Notes under the pieces: generated by a model
Told to the model about the DNA's origin: nothing
Seen by the model: the letters and a program-made list of their open reading frames with translations, nothing else
Databases searched by the model: none
Part shown: positions 14,496 to 21,747 of the stretch, in pieces
Layout: every line of letters begins with the position of its first letter
Numbering within the stretch: the first letter of the stretch is position 1
Source: Cellvibrionales bacterium UBA4495
Lineage (GTDB): Bacteria; Pseudomonadota; Gammaproteobacteria; Pseudomonadales; Porticoccaceae
Length of the DNA stretch: 21,747 nucleotides
Assembly (NCBI GenBank): GCA_002388905.1
Contig: DGNJ01000091.1
Location: 26,546-48,292 of the forward strand
Direction: 5' to 3'
Made by a program: the position numbers and the translations under genes

Positions 14496-16136
14496 ATGAC
14501 CTATATAAGAGCCACATCCCTGGGGGATCTCCTGCTGCGAAGTGCGGTCAAGTGGCCGGACAATATCGCCCTGATTTTCCCGGATGAAAAAATCACCTAT
14601 AGCCAGCTTTACGAACGGGCTTTTGAAAAGGCCAGACTCTTGCAGGGCATGGGTATCGACATCGATGACCATGTGGGCATTATGCTGCCCAATTCGCCGG
14701 CCTGTCTTGAGTGGCTTTTTGCCTGTGCCCTCAGCGGCGCCGTGGCGGTGATGATCAATACCCGCTACAAAAGTCATGAACTTGAATACCTGGTGGAGAA
14801 TGCCGACCTCCGGCTGCTTGTAATCACAAGTGAGCATAAGCAGTACACGGACTATGTAGGTCTCCTGAATCAGATTTATCCAGAATTGGAATCCGCCAGT
14901 GGCGATACCGAGCTGGCCGGGGCGCCGCTTCTCGAGCGTATTATCGTCTGCGGCGATATGCCGGTCAGAGTCGGGGGCAAGATGGTGTCGGAGGCCGCCC
15001 TGCTTGAAACCGGTGAACTGGCCAAAAAATCGTCAGTGGATCGCCGCAGAGCATCCCTGCCCCTGGGCGGCTACTGCATGATGATGTATACGTCGGGAAC
15101 CACCTCCCATCCCAAGGGCTGTCCCCTGAGCCATGAGGCGGTTACCCGAAAGGCTTTTTCCATTGTCGACCGTCTGGAATTTCTCGAGTCCGATCGACAA
15201 TGGAATCCGCTACCCTTCTTTCACCTTGCGTCCCTGATGCCCATGCTCGCCACCTTTGCCACCGGCGGTGCTTATATCACGGATTCCCATTTCGATGCCG
15301 GCAGTGCCTGGCGACAGATACTCGGGGAAAAGGTCACCATTCTCTATCCTGCATTTCCCGTGGTGATGGCGGATCTGGTCACCCACCCGGATTTTGCCAA
15401 ACTGGACAAATGGCAGATCCGCCTGATTAACAATGTCGCGCCCCCGGATCAACTGCTGAAGAACATGAAGCTCCTGCCTCACAGCCTGCATATCAGTGCC
15501 TACGGGCTGACCGAGGGTACCGGGCTTTCCTGCTACAGTAATCCCGATGACGACGACAATACCCGGGCCCACCGCATTGGCACGCCCCTCGACGGCACCT
15601 TGATGAAGGTCGTCGACGCCGACACCGGCATCGAGTGCGGCCCCGGTGAAAAGGGGGAAATGCTGATCAAGGGCTATAGTGTTTTCGATGGTTACTACAG
15701 GGCGCCGGAGACCACCGCAAAGGCATTTACGGAAGACGGCTGGTTCAGAACCGGCGATATCTGTTCACTGGATGAGGCGGGGCGGGTGGCCTACCAAGGG
15801 CGTCTTAAGGACACCCTGAAAGTGGGTGGCGAAAATGTTTCGGCCCTCGAAATCGAGTCCTGTCTTTCCACACACCCGGCGATCAAGTTTGCCCAGGTGG
15901 TGGGAGTACCGGATCCGAGACTGCAGGAAGTTGTAGCCGCTTTTGTGGAGCTCAACCCGGGCGCCGCCTGCGACCAGGAAGAGATTATCGATTTCTGCCG
16001 GCAAAGGCTTGCCTCCTTCAAGATCCCTCGCCATGTGGAATTTGTCTGTCACTGGCCCATGTCCGCCACCAAGGTCCAGAAGTTCAAGTTGCGGGAAAAC
16101 CTGATGACGAAGTTATCCATTCAGAACAATGGGTGA
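14496..16136 (+). CDS. Acyl-CoA synthetase (AMP-dependent ligase), full length
   Basis: The product has 546 residues from ATG 14496; a TTG two codons earlier is possible and no strong Shine-Dalgarno decides it. The P-loop-like A3 motif YTSGTTSHPKG is at 198-208 and the A5-type YGLTEGTG follows further on. The hinge motif shows DTLKVGGENVSALEIE. The C-terminal catalytic lysine is probably Lys526 in SATKVQKFKLRE, where the usual glycine before the lysine is threonine. It makes a CoA thioester of a carboxylic acid via acyl-AMP. It is the second CoA ligase of the region, paired with the dehydrogenase; the first lies at the window start with the hydratase/aldolase module. Two ligases suggest two acids or two stages of the pathway. 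Confidence 0.93.
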   Translation: MTYIRATSLGDLLLRSAVKWPDNIALIFPDEKITYSQLYERAFEKARLLQGMGIDIDDHVGIMLPNSPACLEWLFACALSGAVAVMINTRYKSHELEYLVENADLRLLVITSEHKQYTDYVGLLNQIYPELESASGDTELAGAPLLERIIVCGDMPVRVGGKMVSEAALLETGELAKKSSVDRRRASLPLGGYCMMMYTSGTTSHPKGCPLSHEAVTRKAFSIVDRLEFLESDRQWNPLPFFHLASLMPMLATFATGGAYITDSHFDAGSAWRQILGEKVTILYPAFPVVMADLVTHPDFAKLDKWQIRLINNVAPPDQLLKNMKLLPHSLHISAYGLTEGTGLSCYSNPDDDDNTRAHRIGTPLDGTLMKVVDADTGIECGPGEKGEMLIKGYSVFDGYYRAPETTAKAFTEDGWFRTGDICSLDEAGRVAYQGRLKDTLKVGGENVSALEIESCLSTHPAIKFAQVVGVPDPRLQEVVAAFVELNPGAACDQEEIIDFCRQRLASFKIPRHVEFVCHWPMSATKVQKFKLRENLMTKLSIQNNG

Positions 16137-16184
16137 ATTATGCGGTAAAGATTTCCCTTTTATGCTCGAGGCAGGTCTGGGTTC

Positions 16185-16258
16185 GCGCTGGTTGCTTCTG
16201 AAGCATTTGCCCCCTGCCGGCATCGGTTTCTTGTTATCCGGCAAGCCAGCGCTTTTTT
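16185..16258 (+). terminator. Branched terminator of the CoA ligase operon
   Basis: Outer arms GCGCTGG (16185-16191) and CCAGCGC (16246-16252) are followed immediately by six Ts (16253-16258). Inside are a second stem TGCCGG/CCGGCA (16215-16220 and 16238-16243) and a small hairpin TGCT/AGCA (about 16193-16205), so the RNA may form a three-way junction. It is larger than a usual intrinsic terminator. Confidence 0.65.
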
Positions 16259-16369
16259 GGTTGGCAGGTTTATCAGATATTTTAGCAAAACCATGGGAAG
16301 GGAATATTAGCTTGCCGATCATCATATGATGGCAAAAAAAACTGTGATCGTCGGACCGGCACCCGATGA

Positions 16370-16396
16370 AGAAACGCCCGGCATAATAGCCGGGCG
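16370..16396 (-). terminator. Rho-independent terminator of the PEP-CTERM gene
   Basis: CGCCCGGC and GCCGGGCG (16375-16382 and 16389-16396) form a perfect eight-pair stem around a six-base loop. On the - strand a T-rich stretch (TTTCTTC) follows it. It lies 51 bases past the stop of the - strand gene. Confidence 0.8.
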
Positions 16397-16446
16397 AATC
16401 TGCGGTTTATTAATAGGCGGAAATATTGCCCATTTGCAAATAGCGG

Positions 16447-17106
16447 CTAATAATTTTCTCTGCGCCGGAGTATTAGTCCCAGCCCTGCAAGTCCCAGCAA
16501 AATGATGCCGAAGGTGGCAGGCTCAGGGATATTTCTGGTCACTGGTGGTGCTGAACTTATGGCACCTATCGCATCGATATCCGCGCCTACTGTAGGGCCG
16601 GAAGTATTTCCTTCCGAGGCAACGTCCTGGAGCCTTACAAAGGAGAATTGAGAAAATGGATCTAGACTCAGGGCAGACAAATAGGGGTCGATGTCAATGC
16701 TGGATACAGAGCCACCTACCGAACCCACGCTGATGAAATCAATTCCATTCATGCTTATCCATACGTCGGTATCTTCAACGTCAGGACCGATTTCGAATAT
16801 GTGCAGATCATCGTCGTCTGAATTGCTGCCTGTTAACGAATTGTCGGTGAACTCGACGGTAATGTTCCCTCCGACCCCGAGAGAGACAGCGCCTGTCCCA
16901 TCGTAATCAGGTGGGCCTAAAGCCGATGTCCCATCCAGGAAATCTGGATCAGTTGGAGCTGGCGACCCTAATGTCAGGTCGATAAGCGAATCGGCGAAAG
17001 ATACGTCGCCGGCGGGAAAAGTGATGCCGTTATAGGTGACGGGCGCGGAATAGGCAAAAACGGAAGATAAAACCAAAAAGGGCGCCAGGAATACGGATTT
17101 TTTCAT
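16447..17106 (-). CDS. PEP-CTERM sorting domain protein, secreted
   Basis: The product has 219 residues. A signal peptide (1 to about 20) is followed by an acidic, glycine- and serine-rich extracellular domain. The C-terminus is the PEP-CTERM sorting signal: IPEPA at 193-197, a hydrophobic segment (199-213), then RRR. Exosortase is expected to cleave or anchor it during export to the surface or biofilm matrix. The middle has VSLGVGGNITVEFTDNSLTG, DLHIFEIGPDVEDTDVWIS and GADIDAIGAIS, a pattern seen in surface proteins of unknown function with a likely beta-sandwich and calcium-binding acidic loops. The Shine-Dalgarno is GAGGAG just before the ATG and a sigma-54 promoter lies upstream. No exosortase gene is in the window, and base composition looks lower in G+C than the neighbours. 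Confidence 0.92.
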   Translation of the reverse strand: MKKSVFLAPFLVLSSVFAYSAPVTYNGITFPAGDVSFADSLIDLTLGSPAPTDPDFLDGTSALGPPDYDGTGAVSLGVGGNITVEFTDNSLTGSNSDDDDLHIFEIGPDVEDTDVWISMNGIDFISVGSVGGSVSSIDIDPYLSALSLDPFSQFSFVRLQDVASEGNTSGPTVGADIDAIGAISSAPPVTRNIPEPATFGIILLGLAGLGLILRRRENY

Positions 17107-17141
17107 TACTAACTCCTCTATCGTCGAATCATGGCGAAAAG

Positions 17142-17158
17142 TGCAAAAGCCATGCCGG
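17142..17158 (-). promoter_or_regulatory. Sigma-54 (RpoN) promoter of the PEP-CTERM gene
   Basis: On the - strand the 17 bases read CCGGCATGGCTTTTGCA without the first Y position, matching the consensus YTGGCACGRNNNTTGCW at the invariant GG and GC and at most other positions. The -24 GG and -12 GC have the correct spacing. The start of transcription would be about 17131, 25 bases before the ATG, with the Shine-Dalgarno between. PEP-CTERM genes in several bacteria are known to be driven by RpoN with the PrsK/PrsR pair; here that link is inferred. Confidence 0.65.
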
Positions 17159-17387
17159 CAAAAAAAGATCAGTGATTTCAGGGGAGTACTATCGCAAAGC
17201 CATATTGGCTTGCCTGGGTGTTAAAAAAATTGACATGCCTGCCGCACCGGCACCCGAGTATCCCCGCAAATAGGATGAACACCCAAATGATTCGTCAGAT
17301 TGGTTTGCTGATGTTGTGGCAATCGTATATGAAGCTAGGAAGTTTGCGTTTAGCTTTATTACCCATGTACACGCTCTAAGGCTTCAC

Positions 17388-19259
<1,872 letters not shown>

Positions 19260-19280
19260 GCGTTACTCCCCACGCCTGGT

Positions 19281-21020
19281 TTACATCCTTTCCATGACTT
19301 CGATGCCCAGCAGTTCCAGGCCCTTGGCCATGGTGCGGGATGTCAGTTCCGCCATTTCCAGTCGGCTTTCCCGCAGGGGGGCGGGCGTACCTTCCTTGAG
19401 AATCGGGCAGTGCTCGTAGAAGGCCATAAAGGCACTGGCCAGGTCGTAGAGGTAGCCGCACAGGGTATGGGGGCAGGCGTCCTCCGCCACCTGGTGGAGG
19501 ACCTCGCCGAACTGGAGCAGTTTCAGGGCGAGCTGCTTTTCCCGGGGGTCGGCGACCCGGATGTCCGCTCCTGTGGCGCCGGGTTCCCGGCCGGCCTTGC
19601 GAAAGATGCTGCGGATGCGGGTGTAGGCGTATTGCAGGTAGGGCGCGGTATTGCCCTCGAAGCTGAGCATGGCGTCCCAGTCGAAGACATAGTCCTGGGT
19701 ACGGGTCTTGCTGAGATCGGCGTATTTAACCGCCCCGATACCCACCTTGCGGGCCACCCGGCCGCGCTCTTCGTCGGGCAGGTCCGGGTCTTTGTCGGCG
19801 ATCAGGGTCGCGGCCCGGTCGACGGCTTCCCGAAGCAGGTCGGCCAGTTTGACGGTGCCGCCGCTGCGGGTCTTGAAGGGTCTGCCGTCGGCACCCATCA
19901 TGGTGCCAAAGGCGTGGTGTTCCAGGCTGACATGCGCCGGGACGAAACCGGCCTTGCGGGCCAGGGTGAAAACCTGCTTCATATGCAGGGCCTGGCGGGC
20001 GTCGATAAAGTAGAGGATGCGTTCGGCGCCCAACTCCCGGCAGCGATAGTGCAGGGCGGCCAGATCGGTGGTGGCATAGAGATAGCCGCCGCCGGATTTT
20101 TGCACGATCACCGGACTGGGCTTGCCGTTCTTGTCCGCCAGTTCCTCCAGAAAGGCCACCCGGGCGCCCTGGTCTTCCACCACCAGTCCCTTTTCCTGCA
20201 GTGCCGCCACGATCCCGCCCAGCTTTTCGTTGTAGGCGCTTTCGGCGCGGATATCGCTGTGCCTGAGGGTGACATTAAGCAGCCGGTAGATTTCCTCGCT
20301 GTGGGCAATGGAAATATCGATGAATTCCCGCCACAGTTCCAGGCAGTGACGGTCGCCGGCCTGCAGCTTGACCACGTACTCACGGGCCTTGTCGGCGAAG
20401 GCCGGGTCGCTGTCGAAATGCCGTTTGGCCTGCTGATAGAAAGTCTCCAGATCGTTGAGCGCCAGTTCCGGCCGCTCCCCTTCCACCAGGTGATCTTCCA
20501 GTTCGGCAATGAGCATGCCGAACTGGGTGCCCCAGTCGCCCATGTGGTTCTGGCGGATAACATTGTGTCCAAGAAACTCCAGAATGCGCACAACGGCGTC
20601 GCCGATAATGGTGCTGCGCAGGTGGCCCACGTGCATTTCCTTGGCCAGGTTGGGAGAGGAGTAATCCACCACGATGGTCTGTTTATGCGCCGGGGTCTCC
20701 ACACCCATTCGCGGGGAGGCCGCCTGTTCCGCCAGGCGTCCGGCCAGGAAGTCGTCGGCCAGATGGATGTTGATAAAGCCCGGTCCCGCGATATCGACGT
20801 CGCTGGCAATGCCGGCCAGGTCCGCTTTCTCGATAATCGTCTGGGCCAGTTCCCGGGGCGGGCGCTTCATTTGCTTGGCCGCGGCCATGGCGCCGTTGGC
20901 CTGGAAATCGCCGAAACCGTCCCGGGTGCTGCGGGTGACATGGGGTGCGCAGGTTCCGGGAATGCCGGCCTCGATCATGGCGGTTTGCAGGCGTTCGGTG
21001 AGCAGGGCGCGAATGGTCAT
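19281..21020 (-). CDS. argS: Arginyl-tRNA synthetase
   Basis: The product has 579 residues from ATG 21020 (E. coli ArgS has 577). A longer in-frame start at 21206 would add 62 residues running through the promoter of this gene, so it is rejected. The N-terminal Add1 domain shows GDFQAN. The class I signature is HVGH at 130-133, following [10 protein letters not shown], and RPFKTRSG replaces KMSKS, as is usual for ArgS. The anticodon-binding DALR domain ends the protein. It charges tRNA-Arg with arginine. It is divergent from oadG, with its own promoter, and runs with recQ downstream. Confidence 0.98.
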   Translation of the reverse strand: MTIRALLTERLQTAMIEAGIPGTCAPHVTRSTRDGFGDFQANGAMAAAKQMKRPPRELAQTIIEKADLAGIASDVDIAGPGFINIHLADDFLAGRLAEQAASPRMGVETPAHKQTIVVDYSSPNLAKEMHVGHLRSTIIGDAVVRILEFLGHNVIRQNHMGDWGTQFGMLIAELEDHLVEGERPELALNDLETFYQQAKRHFDSDPAFADKAREYVVKLQAGDRHCLELWREFIDISIAHSEEIYRLLNVTLRHSDIRAESAYNEKLGGIVAALQEKGLVVEDQGARVAFLEELADKNGKPSPVIVQKSGGGYLYATTDLAALHYRCRELGAERILYFIDARQALHMKQVFTLARKAGFVPAHVSLEHHAFGTMMGADGRPFKTRSGGTVKLADLLREAVDRAATLIADKDPDLPDEERGRVARKVGIGAVKYADLSKTRTQDYVFDWDAMLSFEGNTAPYLQYAYTRIRSIFRKAGREPGATGADIRVADPREKQLALKLLQFGEVLHQVAEDACPHTLCGYLYDLASAFMAFYEHCPILKEGTPAPLRESRLEMAELTSRTMAKGLELLGIEVMERM

Positions 21021-21049
21021 GGTCTTCCGGTAGATGGCGTGGATGCGGG

Positions 21050-21077
21050 ATTGTATTGTACAGATTTTCCTTTGCAA
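21050..21077 (-). promoter_or_regulatory. Sigma-70 promoter of argS
   Basis: On the - strand TTGCAA (21077-21072) and TACAAT (21055-21050) are 16 bases apart. Predicted start of transcription is near 21043, about 23 bases before the argS start codon. Confidence 0.5.
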
Positions 21078-21160
21078 CTCCGCGGCCCACCGCGCAGGCA
21101 CAACTGCGCCGGTATTCGCTTCCCGGTGCGGACGGTTTTTCGTGGCCGCCGGCGGCGGGC

Positions 21161-21166
21161 TATACT
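21161..21166 (+). promoter_or_regulatory. -10 element of the oadGA operon
   Basis: TATACT is 34 bases upstream of the oadG start codon. No good -35 lies 16-18 bases upstream (TTTCGT at best), so an activator may be needed. Start of transcription near 21172 would leave a 28-base leader. Confidence 0.4.
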
Positions 21167-21199
21167 GCGGTGACCAATTGCAATCGACAGGAGGCAGGG

Positions 21200-21439
21200 G
21201 TGACACCGGATTTGATGCTGGGTGGCCTGAGCCTGATGCTTTACGGGATGGGTGTGGTGATCGTCTTCCTGGCGCTGCTGGTACTCGCGACCGCTGCCAT
21301 GTCCGGCCTGGTCAACCGGTTTTTCCCGGAGCCGCGCCGGGAAGCCGTCGAGACCACCGCGTCCGGCACCGACGAGGTGGACCCACAGATTCTAGCAGCG
21401 ATCCAGATGGCCCTGGATCAGCATCGCAACCGCCATTGA
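21200..21439 (+). CDS. oadG: Oxaloacetate decarboxylase, gamma subunit
   Basis: A 79-residue protein starting at GTG 21200, with AGGAGG (21189-21194) at ideal spacing. One membrane helix spans about residues 8-35 ([19 protein letters not shown]), followed by a cytoplasmic tail ending DQHRNRH, rich in histidine as in OadG where it binds metal. This small subunit joins the alpha and beta subunits of the sodium-translocating oxaloacetate decarboxylase and speeds carboxyl transfer. Its identity rests on size, topology and the following alpha-subunit gene. Confidence 0.88.
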   Translation: MTPDLMLGGLSLMLYGMGVVIVFLALLVLATAAMSGLVNRFFPEPRREAVETTASGTDEVDPQILAAIQMALDQHRNRH

Positions 21440-21475
21440 CCACCGGGGAATCCCCATCCGGGGTAAGGACACAGG

Positions 21476-21747
21476 ATGCCGAACAACAAGCCACTGGGTA
21501 TTACCGAACTGGTGTTCCGGGATGCCCATCAGTCGTTGCTGGCCACGCGCCTGAGACTGGACGATATGCTCCCCATCGCCGGGAAGCTGGACGATGTGGG
21601 GTTCTGGTCCATGGAGTCCTGGGGCGGTGCCACCTTCGATGCCTGTATCCGTTTCCTCGGGGAAGACCCCTGGGCGCGGATTCGCGCGCTGAAAAAGGTC
21701 ATGCCCAAGACGCCTCAGCAGATGCTGCTGCGCGGCCAGAACCTGCT
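21476..21747 (+). CDS. oadA: Oxaloacetate decarboxylase, alpha subunit, N-terminal part
   Basis: The gene starts at ATG 21476, 36 bases after oadG, and runs off the window; 90 codons are visible. [19 protein letters not shown] is the metal-binding and substrate motif of the carboxyltransferase (TIM-barrel) domain, followed by [16 protein letters not shown] and MLLRGQNLL, typical of OadA and pyruvate carboxylase relatives. The alpha subunit transfers the carboxyl of oxaloacetate to biotin. With oadG before it and presumably oadB after, it forms the sodium pump. In the gap, GGGG/CCCC runs (21443-21463) can form alternative small hairpins near the ribosome-binding site. Confidence 0.95.
   Translation, partial: MPNNKPLGITELVFRDAHQSLLATRLRLDDMLPIAGKLDDVGFWSMESWGGATFDACIRFLGEDPWARIRALKKVMPKTPQQMLLRGQNL

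Larger units (their letters stand above)
16137..16446. other. Convergent intergenic region with two terminators
   Basis: No gene is seen. It holds the long terminator-like fold (16185-16258) of the CoA ligase operon and the - strand terminator (16370-16396) of the PEP-CTERM gene. Between them lies about 110 bases with an A-rich run and nothing recognisable. Confidence 0.55.

Noticed and set aside
16129..16329. 66-codon open frame after the CoA ligase
   Set aside because: It runs through the terminator structure and overlaps the ligase end.
21021..21206. Upstream extension of argS
   Set aside because: It adds 62 residues of proline/arginine-rich sequence across the divergent promoters; ATG 21020 gives the normal ArgS length.

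Overview
The window looks like a piece of the chromosome of a GC-rich Gram-negative bacterium, most likely a marine or aquatic gammaproteobacterium. The grounds are an outer-membrane TonB-dependent receptor, a PEP-CTERM surface protein, a sodium-pump type oxaloacetate decarboxylase start, and RecQ and ArgS of ordinary proteobacterial length. The assignment is inference; no rRNA or tRNA gene is present to fix it.

Positions 1 to about 16.1 kb form a catabolic region, almost all on the + strand. First comes a tight operon: the 3' end of a CoA ligase, two single-domain MaoC-type hydratase genes, a thiolase-superfamily protein without the usual nucleophilic cysteine, its DUF35 zinc-ribbon/OB partner, and a Rieske oxygenase alpha subunit. 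Next is a TonB-dependent receptor, then a GST-family protein overlapping a secreted cytochrome c/PQQ dehydrogenase of the polyvinyl-alcohol dehydrogenase type, then a Baeyer-Villiger monooxygenase. A carboxymuconolactone-decarboxylase-family gene on the - strand faces away from a second operon: acyl-CoA dehydrogenase, NTF2-like protein, second CoA ligase. Read together (inference), this is uptake of a bulky, probably alicyclic, terpenoid or steroid-like compound, oxidation of a secondary alcohol to a ketone, Baeyer-Villiger oxygenation to an ester or lactone, Rieske hydroxylation, and CoA-dependent side-chain shortening by dehydrogenation, hydration and thiolytic or retro-aldol cleavage. No esterase, Rieske reductase or transcriptional regulator lies in the window.

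The most interesting unexplained signal is regulatory. A dyad of form CTTGCTTG-N5-AGCAAG occurs three times, twice before the receptor gene and once inside the best promoter, upstream of the Baeyer-Villiger gene. A second palindrome, TTGAACAATGTTCAA, sits between the divergent decarboxylase-family and dehydrogenase genes, and a degenerate copy lies next to the first dyad. Together they suggest a regulon controlled by one or two regulators outside the window.

From about 16.4 kb onward the content changes: a solitary PEP-CTERM gene on the - strand with a good sigma-54 promoter, then recQ and argS on the - strand, then divergently the start of an oadGA operon that runs off the window's end.
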